From Candidatus Litorirhabdus singularis (lineage in GTDB: Bacteria; Pseudomonadota; Gammaproteobacteria; Pseudomonadales; Halieaceae): a DNA stretch of 64,000 bases. The position numbers and the translations under genes are program-made. The notes under the pieces are model-generated. The model worked only from the letters and a program-made list of their open reading frames with translations, was not told the origin of the DNA and did no database searches. Shown here piece by piece: positions 50,977 through 59,915 of the stretch. The first letter of the stretch is position 1. Each line of letters begins with the position of its first letter. The stretch is from the NCBI RefSeq assembly GCF_026262625.1, contig NZ_SHNN01000003.1, forward strand, positions 124,001 through 188,000, given 5' to 3'.

Positions 50977-52673
50977 CCGTAGTGGCCCGCTTGCAGTTGC
51001 TTGACGGCATAGTCGCAGGCACGCGCTGTAAACGCCATGTAGGTTAGCGAGGGATTCACGCAGGACGCCGACGTCATAAAGGACCCATCAGTGACGAACA
51101 GGTTGTCAATTTCATGGGCCTGATTGTACTTATTCAGTACTGATTGAGTGGGATCATCGCCCATACGCGCGGTACCCATCTCGTGAATAGCGCCACCACC
51201 GGTTTCCATATTGGATTCATCATTGGTGATGTAATACACCGCGCCGGCCGCGCGAAACAACTCCGCCGCCTGCTTGCCGGTATCATTAGCCAGCGCCCGC
51301 TCATTGGCACCCCACTCAAACTCAGTCGCCAGCTGCGGAATGCCGAAGCGGTCGACCTTGCTGGCGTGCAGATAAGCCTGGTTTTGCGCCTGAGGCAGGC
51401 ACTCAGAGAACGCTGACAGGGCCCAGATCCACATGGGGTTGGGTTTTTTCAGCGACGCTTTGTAGTCTGCACCGAAACCTTTGCTGTTAAAGGTGGTTTG
51501 CCAGTCACCGCGCATGGGTATGGCCTGAATGCCAAACCCGCGCACGAAATCAGCGTCCTCGTCTTGCCCGGTCAGATTGCGAAAACGCGGTATATAAAGC
51601 CCATTGGGACGATTACCTTCGTAATAGCTATTGACGTCATCCACCATGATACCGAGATGAATCATCTGCAGGTGGTCCATCAGGTACTTACCCAGCGCGC
51701 CGCTACGATTAGACAGACCGTTGGGGTGCTGCTCGCTGGTAGAATTCAACATGATCTGGGTACTGCCCAGCGTCGACGCACACAGGAAGAACAGCTTGGC
51801 GCTAAAAATGCTGCGCTCACCGGTCTGGGTATTGATGGTTCTGACTGCCGTAATACGCGTACCGCTGGCATCGTGGTCCAGCCGCTCCACTACCTGGTCA
51901 GGCATCAAGGTCAAATTTCCGGTGGCCTGCGCTGCCGGCAAGGTCGAGCTCTGCGAGCTGAAATAGCTGCCCGTAGAGCAGCCACGCTGACACGGCCCAC
52001 AGTAATGACAGGGCGCACGGCCGTTATGTTCCTCAGTAAGAATCGCGACCCTACCGATGGTCATGGGTATATGTGGCATCTTTTTATTGATGCGCGCCTT
52101 CGCGGTCTTCTCGATTTCGTAGTAATCCATGGGCGGCAGGAATTCACTGTCGGGCAGCTGCGGCAGGTTCTCGGCTTGACCACTAACGCCAATGAACTTC
52201 TCCACGTAGCTATACCAGGGTGCAATTTCCTCATAGCTCACCGGCCATGGGATCCCATGACCATCGGTAGCGTTGGCATTAAAATCCTGCTCACTCCAAC
52301 GATAGACCTGACGCCCCCACAATAATGAGCGCCCACCGACCACATCCGATCGAAACCAGTCGAAGGGTTTTTCCTCACTGCGCACATAAGGATTCAAACG
52401 ATCATTGTTCCAATACTGTCGGGTCGCCTCGCTAAAGGCGTAGCTGGAACTCTGCACAAAGTAATCACGCTCGTTCTGCTCACGATCGGGCATTCCATGA
52501 AACGGGATTTTCCAGGACGGTGCATGCTCTCCCCGGTAATCCTGACCGTGTTTAATATCCTTGCCGCGCTCCAGCACCAGCACCTTAAGCCCCTTCTCGG
52601 TCAGCTCCTTGGCGGCCCAGCCGCCGGAAATACCCGAGCCGACCACTATCGCATCGAACTGTGTAGCACTCAT
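50973..52673 (-). CDS. GMC-family FAD dehydrogenase (gluconate 2-dehydrogenase flavoprotein-like)
   Basis: A 566-residue flavoprotein. FAD-binding VGSGISGGWAAKELTEKGLKVLVLERG at the start; a Cys-rich block CHYCGPCQRGC near residue 217; C-terminal active site region GTARMGDDP and LFVTDGSFMTSASCVNPSLTYMAFT with the conserved His/Asn substituted by Asn (N near 540). Related to the large subunits of gluconate or alcohol dehydrogenases that feed the respiratory chain. It overlaps by four bases (ATGA) with the small-subunit gene. Confidence 0.9.
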   Translation of the reverse strand: MSATQFDAIVVGSGISGGWAAKELTEKGLKVLVLERGKDIKHGQDYRGEHAPSWKIPFHGMPDREQNERDYFVQSSSYAFSEATRQYWNNDRLNPYVRSEEKPFDWFRSDVVGGRSLLWGRQVYRWSEQDFNANATDGHGIPWPVSYEEIAPWYSYVEKFIGVSGQAENLPQLPDSEFLPPMDYYEIEKTAKARINKKMPHIPMTIGRVAILTEEHNGRAPCHYCGPCQRGCSTGSYFSSQSSTLPAAQATGNLTLMPDQVVERLDHDASGTRITAVRTINTQTGERSIFSAKLFFLCASTLGSTQIMLNSTSEQHPNGLSNRSGALGKYLMDHLQMIHLGIMVDDVNSYYEGNRPNGLYIPRFRNLTGQDEDADFVRGFGIQAIPMRGDWQTTFNSKGFGADYKASLKKPNPMWIWALSAFSECLPQAQNQAYLHASKVDRFGIPQLATEFEWGANERALANDTGKQAAELFRAAGAVYYITNDESNMETGGGAIHEMGTARMGDDPTQSVLNKYNQAHEIDNLFVTDGSFMTSASCVNPSLTYMAFTARACDYAVKQLQAGHYG

Positions 52674-53308
52674 AACCCGGTCTCCGCCGACAACATGCGC
52701 ATGGGAAGCTCCGCCGCATAGGCTGAGTCATCTTCAGCCAAAGCCAGGCTGCCATTAAAACTACCCATAGGATTTTCACGCAGAAACTGGGTCCCCCCCA
52801 CTTCAGATAGCATGAACCCTAGCACCGTCAACTCCTTGAACTGACAAATAAACGGCGCCTCGGAATCCCACACCCGGGTCACATTGCCCAGGTTATACCA
52901 CTGGGCATCACCCGCCTCCGCCTCCAATTGTTCCAGTAGCTGTAATTGTTGCTTACCAGATAACGCGGCAAAATCGCCATTCGCTCTGGCCAGAAGGTCC
53001 GCCAGCCCAGCATCGAACATCGCGCGCTCAGCGTCGTTAAACCAGTCAGCTACCATCAGCTCAATAAAGCGAGCCACCCCGGCATCTGTAGCGCCTGGAG
53101 TATCAGTCGCGGGAATCACTTGCTCAGCCGCTGCAGTAACAGCCGCACGCTGCGCAGCGTTGAAATAAGTGAGCGGTTTGCGGTCTATGTAATTGGTTTG
53201 TCCGGCCAGAAAGCGGGACTGTTCATTACTCAATGCCCAGCTGGTTGGAATGCTGCTAGCGCCGGCGGCAAACACCGCTGCACACTGTAAAAATTCTCTT
53301 CGATTCAC
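52670..53308 (-). CDS. Gluconate 2-dehydrogenase subunit 3-family protein with Tat-like signal
   Basis: A 212-residue small subunit. The GTG start gives VNRREFLQCAAVFAAGA, a twin-arginine-type leader (RREFL), so the complex is probably exported folded with the FAD subunit. The mature domain has the subunit 3 pattern LTYFNAAQRAAVTAAAEQVIPATDTPGATDAGVARFIELMVADW. GTG overlaps the stop of the upstream small membrane gene (GTGA) and its own stop overlaps the GMC start. No cytochrome subunit follows. Confidence 0.88.
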   Translation of the reverse strand: MNRREFLQCAAVFAAGASSIPTSWALSNEQSRFLAGQTNYIDRKPLTYFNAAQRAAVTAAAEQVIPATDTPGATDAGVARFIELMVADWFNDAERAMFDAGLADLLARANGDFAALSGKQQLQLLEQLEAEAGDAQWYNLGNVTRVWDSEAPFICQFKELTVLGFMLSEVGGTQFLRENPMGSFNGSLALAEDDSAYAAELPMRMLSAETGL

Positions 53309-53568
53309 ACACGACTCCGGCGTTGATTCCTGAATTGTAGGGCTAATGTCACCAGCAAACCTACGCCAATACAGGCGATGGTCTGATATTGCCACAAGCT
53401 AAAGGCATAGCCGCCACCGCGGAATACCGTGTAACCCCAGTAAAGACCGTCGACACTCAGCGCATGACTGGCTTCGTAAAACGCCCAACCAGTGGGCTCC
53501 AGGCCGAAACGCAAATAGATCGCTACAATCAGCCCCCACAAACTCGCTCTTATTATTCCCGATGACAC
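53305..53568 (-). CDS. Small membrane protein coupled to the GMC dehydrogenase
   Basis: An 87-residue protein with two hydrophobic helices (about residues 5-19 and 62-79) joined by an aromatic-rich loop (GWAFYEASHALSVDGLYWGYTVFRGGGYAFSLW). It starts with GTG after a GAGAG-like site and overlaps the subunit 3 gene by four bases, so it is certainly co-translated. I do not recognise the family. It may anchor the dehydrogenase or pass electrons to quinone. No heme-binding His pattern of a cytochrome is evident, though a His sits in ASHAL. Confidence 0.65.
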   Translation of the reverse strand: MSSGIIRASLWGLIVAIYLRFGLEPTGWAFYEASHALSVDGLYWGYTVFRGGGYAFSLWQYQTIACIGVGLLVTLALQFRNQRRSRV

Positions 53569-53742
53569 TTGGCTTCTCTCGCGGCGCAGTTGAAGGAGCT
53601 AAAGTAATTCATTCGCGCTTTAGGGGTCAAGCGTCGCGTCAGCGCCGATGATGGCGCAATAATCAATTCGCGCTCAGAGCCAGATACCAGTAGCATTCGC
53701 CAGTCATAATCCCAATACCCGGTAATCATGGAGACCCCGCTT

Positions 53743-55131
53743 ATGCTGTCAAAATATCTGCTACTTGGGCTGCTACTAATCGCTGCTCTACCAGCAACCC
53801 TATTCGCCAGCAACGGTCAGGCTAAAGACCCCGGAGCAGAAGCCACTGAATGGCTGCAGGCTTTCCTCCGCGTGGACACGGTAAACCCCCCGGGAAACGA
53901 ATCGCGGGCGGTTGATTTTTACGCTGAGATTTTTGATCGAGAGGGCATAGTCTGGGAATCTGCGGAAAGCGCACCCGGTCGCGGTAATATCTGGGCCCGT
54001 ATTAAAGGTGGCGATGAGCCGGCCCTGATACTGCTGCAACATACCGACGTGGTGCCTTCCAACCCAGAGTACTGGAGCGTGGAACCGTTGTCCGGGCTGA
54101 TTCGCGATGGCTACCTGTGGGGCCGCGGCGCGCTCGACATGAAAGGTACCGGCATTAGCCATCTCGCTGCCTTTCTGGCGCTGCATCGCGCCGGTAAGCC
54201 GTTGAACCGGGACGTTATATTCCTGGCTACCGCCGATGAAGAAGCCGGCGGTAAGTTCGGCGTCGGCTGGATGGTTGAACATCACCCGGAAGTGTTTGCC
54301 GGTGCCGGCCTACTGCTTAACGAGGGCGGCGGAGGCAGCCGTTCTGGTGATCAGGTAGTGTTTGGCGTGGAAGTCACCCAGAAGGTACCCGTATGGCTGC
54401 GCTTAACGGCCGAGGGCACTCCTGGGCATGGCTCGTCGCCACGCAGCACTAGCGCTGTGGACAGCCTGATAGGCGCGCTGACCAGATTACAAGGCAATCC
54501 CTTCCCCGCGCGCATCATTGCTCCGGTGGACGCGATGTTCAAATCCATGGCGCTGGATGCCCCAGCGGAGCAGGCAGCAGTCTTTACCGACATGAGGAGC
54601 GCGATTAAACAACCAGGATATTTACAGCAACTGCAAAGCGACTCGCCACGCTTGCATGCGATCACCCGGGACACTTGCAGTATCACGCGCCTGCAGGGTT
54701 CCAGCAAAATTAACGTCATTCCCCCGGTGGCCTGGGCGGAAATTGACTGTCGTATTCTGCCAGATCGACCCGCCAGCGCTTTTATAGCCGATATCAATAA
54801 GCTGTTGGAAGGTCGTGGCATTCTGGTTACCGAAATACTGTCTTTCGGCTCCGCAATATCGACCACTGATACGGTGCTCTATCGCGCAATCGAAGAGTTT
54901 GCCAATGAGCGCTACCCCGGCTCAAGAGTCATGCCTGCGGTATTGGGAGGCTTCACTGACAGCCATTTCACCCGTGAACTGGGCATCGCCAGTTACGGCT
55001 TTAGCCCAGTCGTTAATTCAGAACGAGACTACGTCGGCATCCATGGCAATGACGAACGTATCAATATTGCAGACTTCCGCGAGGGTGTGGACAACCTGAT
55101 TTACCTGCTGGGTAAAGTCGTCTACCCCTGA
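53743..55131 (+). CDS. M20-family metallopeptidase/amidohydrolase, exported
   Basis: A 462-residue enzyme with a signal peptide (YLLLGLLLIAALPATLFAS). Zinc ligands are present: HTDVVP (His and Asp), GRGALDMKG (Asp), ADEEAGG (catalytic Glu pair), and a late His in SVVNSERDY..HGNDE. The lid-domain motif GTPGHGSSP is intact. The family cleaves peptides or N-acyl amino acids. The second ATG is chosen because GGAG is well spaced; one five codons earlier is possible. Divergent from the GMC operon. Confidence 0.88.
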   Translation: MLSKYLLLGLLLIAALPATLFASNGQAKDPGAEATEWLQAFLRVDTVNPPGNESRAVDFYAEIFDREGIVWESAESAPGRGNIWARIKGGDEPALILLQHTDVVPSNPEYWSVEPLSGLIRDGYLWGRGALDMKGTGISHLAAFLALHRAGKPLNRDVIFLATADEEAGGKFGVGWMVEHHPEVFAGAGLLLNEGGGGSRSGDQVVFGVEVTQKVPVWLRLTAEGTPGHGSSPRSTSAVDSLIGALTRLQGNPFPARIIAPVDAMFKSMALDAPAEQAAVFTDMRSAIKQPGYLQQLQSDSPRLHAITRDTCSITRLQGSSKINVIPPVAWAEIDCRILPDRPASAFIADINKLLEGRGILVTEILSFGSAISTTDTVLYRAIEEFANERYPGSRVMPAVLGGFTDSHFTRELGIASYGFSPVVNSERDYVGIHGNDERINIADFREGVDNLIYLLGKVVYP

Positions 55132-55155
55132 GGTGCACCGTGTCGGCATGACCCA

Positions 55156-57033
55156 CTAGCGCGGGCTGTACCAGATTGGCGAACTGTAGGCGCGGTCCTG
55201 CACGGTAGTCGGAGCTCGCGGATCAACCGCGCGACCTAATCTGACCCGGTCGTATTCCGACCAGCGTGGAGTTTCTATCTCAATCACACGAGCGTAATAA
55301 AAGGCGCGCTCTGCCGCATCAAAATCAGGATCGGTCCAGACTGTTGCCAACGCTGTAGCGCCTATCGAGTTATCATAGCTCGCATCACTGAGATCCACGC
55401 TATTGCCCAGCGACTTGAGGCTGCCGTTGCGACGCGGTCGACGTCCGTCCGAGGCCGCCACGTTATAAACCTTCTCGTGCAACTCACCCGCATCATCCAG
55501 CCAACCCTTAACCACCTGCAGCCTGTCCAGGTTGGCTCCATCCGGATCCTTTAACGCCGCAATCATGAAGTCTGGAGCCTTACCTTCGGGAGCGCCCAGT
55601 TCACCTCCCATAGGTACCCCTTTGCGATAACCAATACGCGCAAAATGCGGGTCAAGCACGTCATCTTCTGCGTATTCCCAGCCACCAAAAAACCGCAGGC
55701 TTATACGTGAGCCGGTTGTCGCGTAAACCTCTTTTCTGCGCATAGCATCGAATAATGATTCACGGGTATTCTCCTGCGCCCACACGGCGGCGTAACCGGA
55801 GGCCACAAAGGCCCAGGGCATAGTCAGTTCTACGCCGGGTTGCTCGGTGGTGATATTGCTTACTGCTGGCGCAGTGCGCGGCATGGCTGGTTCCATCACG
55901 GTGGCCTTACCCCAGAAGTTATCTTCGCCCCCGGTAGCCAGCGAAGTATGCGAGTCGGTGCTGCCAATCATGCCAAACTGGTAGGGGTTGATTCCCAGGG
56001 TACTGGCCAGCAATAAGCCGCTCTTCAATGCGCTGCGAGCGTACTCATATTGCAGCATATCATTGGATTTATTGGCACCGGCAGTTGCGACAAAGTTACC
56101 TCCGTCCCAAGTTTCAAAGTCCGCAAACTCGTCATCGGGTGACAGGAAAGGATGCGTTTCACCGTCGCCTTTGATCTGCGTCACCTCCACCAGCGGTTCA
56201 TGCCGCAAACGCCGCGCCGCGTATTCGGCGTCGATAGCCGCACCGGAATAATCCGTCATCTGGAACATGCGGCCATTACTGAGGTTGCCGTTATGCGGGA
56301 TTGCCAAAATGCGTCCGCCCGTGTTCTCCTCATAGCGCTCCATAAAGCTCCACAAGTTGGCCGGGTCCTCACCGCCGTTGGATGCTAATGGTTGCATCTG
56401 CCCCGCTTTATCGGCTGCATCAGCATAGATCACCACCCGGTGCAGATTGTTGCCAGCGGGCATAGACGTCCATTCAAAACCAATCAGGGCGGTAAAGTTA
56501 CCGGGATCGTTATAGGCATCCGAAATTGCGATCGATTCCTGCCAGATATCCGCTGAAACCTCGGGTGAATCCAGCATGGCAGTACCCTGTGACATCTTGC
56601 TCAGAAACTCCTGCATAATCGCCCCGGCCTGCTCTGGAGACGCATCACCGGTCATCGCTTTATAGACACGGCGGGAGTCGTCCGTAGTGAGTAGACGTGC
56701 GTCACCTTCGCGCAACTTAAGCATGGTGCCCAGCTGCTCGGCATGGTCTGACACCACCAGGAAATCAAGCGGTCGATAGAGCCGCGCTAACATGCCGGCG
56801 TTGGCCTCAACCGCCTCACCGCGGGCAAAGCGATAGGCATCAGCAGGGCTCAGGCCGGTATTACCCATGGTATTTGCATCTACGCTATAGGAGCTGTGCA
56901 AGTGGGTATCTCCCCAGTACACATTCATCGGAAAATTCTCTTCCGCCCATGGCGTATAGTCTTGTGCCATGACCTGTGTAGCGGTATATCCGAGAGCCAG
57001 CAGCGCGCAGCGCAATAGCAGGGTTTTATACAT
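55156..57033 (-). CDS. DUF3604 protein, exported PHP-like fold
   Basis: A 625-residue protein with a signal peptide (LLRCALLALGYTATQVMAQ). The domain opens NVYWGDTHLHSSYSVDANTMG, with an HLH metal motif as in PHP-type phosphoesterases, then DFLVVSDHAEQLG and SHDSH-like (here GSTDSHTSLATGG) ligands. DUF3604 members are large periplasmic proteins of unknown substrate, common in marine proteobacteria. The open frame extends 42 codons upstream, but this ATG starts the signal. A perfect 17-base palindrome lies 111 bases upstream. Confidence 0.85.
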   Translation of the reverse strand: MYKTLLLRCALLALGYTATQVMAQDYTPWAEENFPMNVYWGDTHLHSSYSVDANTMGNTGLSPADAYRFARGEAVEANAGMLARLYRPLDFLVVSDHAEQLGTMLKLREGDARLLTTDDSRRVYKAMTGDASPEQAGAIMQEFLSKMSQGTAMLDSPEVSADIWQESIAISDAYNDPGNFTALIGFEWTSMPAGNNLHRVVIYADAADKAGQMQPLASNGGEDPANLWSFMERYEENTGGRILAIPHNGNLSNGRMFQMTDYSGAAIDAEYAARRLRHEPLVEVTQIKGDGETHPFLSPDDEFADFETWDGGNFVATAGANKSNDMLQYEYARSALKSGLLLASTLGINPYQFGMIGSTDSHTSLATGGEDNFWGKATVMEPAMPRTAPAVSNITTEQPGVELTMPWAFVASGYAAVWAQENTRESLFDAMRRKEVYATTGSRISLRFFGGWEYAEDDVLDPHFARIGYRKGVPMGGELGAPEGKAPDFMIAALKDPDGANLDRLQVVKGWLDDAGELHEKVYNVAASDGRRPRRNGSLKSLGNSVDLSDASYDNSIGATALATVWTDPDFDAAERAFYYARVIEIETPRWSEYDRVRLGRAVDPRAPTTVQDRAYSSPIWYSPR

Positions 57034-57143
57034 GACTAACCAGCCTTTTATAATTATTGATAGCCACAAAAGCATAGACCATGTTGAGATCAAATGGCAG
57101 CAGAGGTTCTGCCTGCTGTGGGGAAACTGAGAGAGAAATGCGA

Positions 57144-57160
57144 GGTGACAGTCTGTCACC
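57144..57160. promoter_or_regulatory. Perfect 17-base palindrome, likely operator
   Basis: GGTGACAG-T-CTGTCACC, symmetric around one base, sits in the 140-base gap between the SDR stop and the DUF3604 start. A one-base centre makes an RNA hairpin less favourable than protein binding. The TGACA/TGTCA core resembles many dimeric-regulator sites, but which regulator is unknown. Confidence 0.6.
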
Positions 57161-57173
57161 CCGCAGCAGAGTG

Positions 57174-58058
57174 CTAGCCCAGAGCGGGCGGCACCGGAGT
57201 CGTACGATTCAGAATCATATCGGTGCGCGCCTGGATTTTGGCGTCGGTCTCAGGCGTGGTCTTTAGCAACCAGAACTGATCTTGCTCAATACCAGCAACA
57301 GCCATCTCTGCCACTTCATCCGGATGCGTGACATTCATTTCGATACCGTATTCTGCCGCCATCTTCTTCATGTCATCGACCGAATTGATGCCGGTTTCAT
57401 TGCCATCACCCTGAAAGTCTTTTTGCAGTTCTTCAGGACGCACGCGACCAGAGTTGAACAAGCCGGTATCCACAACATACGGCCCGGGGAATAAAGCACT
57501 GATTTTAACCGGCAACTGCTGCGCGGCAACCTGAAAATGCAGGTTCTCAGTAATACTCTGGACCGCCGCCTTGGTCGCGGTGTAAACCGGACAGTCTGGC
57601 AGGACAATGAGTGCTCCGTTGCCAGAACCGGTAATGGCGAAGTGTGACTCCACGCCTTGCTCTATCAATCGCGGCATGAACACCTTAATGGAGTTAATCA
57701 CCCCCCACAGATTGACGTTCAAGGTCCACTGCCAGTCCTTGTCGGAGTAATCCCACATATTGCCAGACTCGCCAGCACCGATACCGGCGTTGGCGAACAC
57801 CAAATGCATACCACCGAACTCGGCAATGGCCTTATCCGCGACGGCGTTCAAGCTGTCTACCGAAGTGACATCACAAAATTCGGCAATCGCCGTTATGCCC
57901 TCCGCTGCCAAGTCTGCGGCCACAGTCGTCAAGGCATTGCGGTCGACATCGCCGACTACAATCTTAGCCCCCCGCCGACCCAGCGCAAACGCCAGCGAAC
58001 GTCCGACGCCGCTGGCACCACCGGTAATAACTGCAACTTTGTCCGTAAAATCTTGCAT
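57174..58058 (-). CDS. SDR-family oxidoreductase
   Basis: A 294-residue SDR. TGGASGVGRSLAF near residue 12, D37-type residue in VGDVDRN favours NAD(H), FANAG replaces NNAG, catalytic Ser in ITGSGNGA and YxxxK as YTATK. The C-terminal extension after residue 215 (ELQKDFQGDGNETGINSVDDM) is longer than in the core family. Five bases separate it from the acetoacetate decarboxylase-family gene. Part of the operon that starts with the amidohydrolase. Confidence 0.9.
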   Translation of the reverse strand: MQDFTDKVAVITGGASGVGRSLAFALGRRGAKIVVGDVDRNALTTVAADLAAEGITAIAEFCDVTSVDSLNAVADKAIAEFGGMHLVFANAGIGAGESGNMWDYSDKDWQWTLNVNLWGVINSIKVFMPRLIEQGVESHFAITGSGNGALIVLPDCPVYTATKAAVQSITENLHFQVAAQQLPVKISALFPGPYVVDTGLFNSGRVRPEELQKDFQGDGNETGINSVDDMKKMAAEYGIEMNVTHPDEVAEMAVAGIEQDQFWLLKTTPETDAKIQARTDMILNRTTPVPPALG

Positions 58059-58063
58059 ACGGC

Positions 58064-58843
58064 TTACGCTACGTTCAGGTCAGCAGGAGCGCCGCCCACA
58101 CCAGGCCAGCGCGAACCGGAGATAGTGTCAGCAAACGGCAGGAAGCCTTCACCGTCAAGCTCACCCGCAAGAGTCATCGTGCGATCCAGAAAGATCGGCC
58201 ACCACAGGTGTGCCGACAGTTGCTCACGCATGGGCAGCTTGCTGGCCAACGGATCCCAGGGGCTATCGCGTAATATTAACTCACCGTCGACTTTTTCGCG
58301 ACGTTGAGTGCCGTACTTGCTCATCACATGCACTACATGTGGCGGAAAGTCGTAACCGGTTGCGGGACCGCCAACGCTGACTGCACGTGATACTTTTATC
58401 CACCACTCGTTCTGTACCCATTCGTCCATGGGGTCTAGCTCACCGGTGCTCTGGCCGCTGAACTCCAGGAAGGTATAACCTTGATGCACGCAACGCGCTG
58501 ACACCTGATCCATCATCCGATAGAAAGTGGTATCACAAGGGTACTTGGGCTGACCGTTGGTCTCCTGGCTGATAAAAATAGCCGACTCCTGATCAATACC
58601 GTATCCCAGCGTGTACTCGCCAGCGGTGCCGTTATAGTCCGCGTCAACCGTGGTAACCACACCGTACTCAGGAATATTGGGTACCGGAAAATTGTAGATG
58701 GTCAGGTTCACATTGGGCTCAGCTCCGGGCTCAATGCCGGGTGGCAGCAGCGCCGCAATTTTTTCAGGATCAGTGCGATACTTGATCTTCAGCATAGGCC
58801 AGTTGAGGATATCGCCAGTGTTGCCTTGGATAGAGTCAGTCAT
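58064..58843 (-). CDS. Acetoacetate decarboxylase-family protein
   Basis: A 259-residue protein. The motif ETNGQPK aligns with the GRExxGxPKk block of acetoacetate decarboxylase and supplies the Schiff-base Lys (K100). The remainder (MLKIKYRTDPEKIAALLPPGIEP at the start, as in ADC family) fits a beta-cone fold. Members can decarboxylate beta-keto acids or act as aldolase/dehydratase enzymes. AAGGAAAACC precedes the ATG. Lies between the Rieske and SDR genes. Confidence 0.86.
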   Translation of the reverse strand: MTDSIQGNTGDILNWPMLKIKYRTDPEKIAALLPPGIEPGAEPNVNLTIYNFPVPNIPEYGVVTTVDADYNGTAGEYTLGYGIDQESAIFISQETNGQPKYPCDTTFYRMMDQVSARCVHQGYTFLEFSGQSTGELDPMDEWVQNEWWIKVSRAVSVGGPATGYDFPPHVVHVMSKYGTQRREKVDGELILRDSPWDPLASKLPMREQLSAHLWWPIFLDRTMTLAGELDGEGFLPFADTISGSRWPGVGGAPADLNVA

Positions 58844-58887
58844 TGGTTTTCCTTTTTGGTTGTTGTTTTCGTTTTTTTATTGGTAGT

Positions 58888-58908
58888 GCCCGGACTCACG
58901 TGCCGGGC
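58888..58908. other. Intercistronic GC-rich stem-loop
   Basis: GCCCGG (58888-58893) pairs with CCGGGC (58903-58908) over a nine-base loop, in the 101-base gap between the Rieske and decarboxylase-family genes. No T-run follows on the minus strand. It could slow decay or lower expression of the downstream half of the operon. Confidence 0.45.
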
Positions 58909-58944
58909 GCTGTAGGCTAAATTTTTACAACGCTTTAGCTGCGA

Positions 58945-59904
58945 CTAAGCTGCCGCATTATCGTCGATATAGAACTGCCGCACCCACTTACGAAAGCCCA
59001 CCAATGAGGTATCGCCTTTGCAAAATACGGGCTTTTGACGATAAATCTTGTGGCGCCAGATAGGCATATCGTCACCAATACCTTCTTTAATCCCGCGCAT
59101 AACATCATCACCTACCAGATCGACAATTTCTTTACGCACAGTCAGTGTCCAGCGCATGTGCGTTTCTTCAAGGCTGGTGGGCTGGGCGGTGGAATACACC
59201 AGCATTTCTGCACCAGGCCCATAGACCGTTCTGACCACCGCCAAACCCGGATTGTGCAGGGTGGCGTGCAGTGTATTAGGGTGCGCAGCATCTTTGGCAT
59301 CGGCCACCATGTGCAATACGCGGCCATCCTCTGCTATCTCAACCTTGCTCGGCGGTGTGTCCTGCATGCGGTGCACATACTGAAAATGCTCTGGGTCACA
59401 GGTATTCTCAGCAATATTCTGCACGTGATTGGGAATGGTAAACTCCCAGTATTGCGGCTCGCTCCAGTCATCGCTGGAAAGCTCCTCCAACGCAGGAATC
59501 TCCCATGCTGGTGCCTCTTCCAAGGGGTGATACCAAACCATGATATCCCCGTTGGTTTCACTGACTGGCCAGGAACGCACTTTGGCTCGCTCCGGAATTT
59601 CATCGCAGTAAGGTATTTCTACGCAATCTCCACTGGCGTCAAACTTCCAGCCATGAAACGGACAGCGAATAGTCTCCCCCACTACTCGTCCTTCGACACC
59701 CAGATGGGCGCCCAGGTGTGGACAGAATGCATCGGTGACCACTGCCTGACCGGAGCGGGTACGAAACAGCGCCAACTCGCGGTCAAACGCTGTCACTCGC
59801 TGAACTTCGCCACTGGCAAGTTCGCGGCCACGTCCAACCGAGTACCAACCAATGGGAAAATCCGGCCCGTCCTGGGATTTGGACTCACATACACCTAAAG
59901 CCAT
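58945..59904 (-). CDS. Rieske oxygenase, KshA/cholesterol-7-desaturase-like
   Basis: A 319-residue oxygenase. Rieske ligands C61, H63, C81 and H84 (CPHLGAH and CPFHGWKF); mononuclear iron site in NIAENTCDPEHFQYVH (D170, H173, H178). The layout with a short N-terminal Rieske domain and DPEHFQYVH resembles 3-ketosteroid 9-alpha-hydroxylase KshA and the DAF-36/Neverland-type sterol desaturases, so a ring or sterol-like substrate is suggested but not proven. Eleven bases follow the amidohydrolase stop. Reductase (KshB-like) is not encoded here. Confidence 0.88.
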   Translation of the reverse strand: MALGVCESKSQDGPDFPIGWYSVGRGRELASGEVQRVTAFDRELALFRTRSGQAVVTDAFCPHLGAHLGVEGRVVGETIRCPFHGWKFDASGDCVEIPYCDEIPERAKVRSWPVSETNGDIMVWYHPLEEAPAWEIPALEELSSDDWSEPQYWEFTIPNHVQNIAENTCDPEHFQYVHRMQDTPPSKVEIAEDGRVLHMVADAKDAAHPNTLHATLHNPGLAVVRTVYGPGAEMLVYSTAQPTSLEETHMRWTLTVRKEIVDLVGDDVMRGIKEGIGDDMPIWRHKIYRQKPVFCKGDTSLVGFRKWVRQFYIDDNAAA

Positions 59905-59915
59905 CTAACAAACCT

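Noticed and set aside
51498-52325. Open frame of 275 codons on the plus strand
   Set aside because: Antisense to the GMC dehydrogenase, whose motifs are unambiguous; no ribosome site or recognisable domain.
59035-59898. Long open frame on the plus strand (287 codons)
   Set aside because: Fully antisense to the Rieske oxygenase, with composition like a shadow frame (many Ile/His/Asn runs) and no domain.
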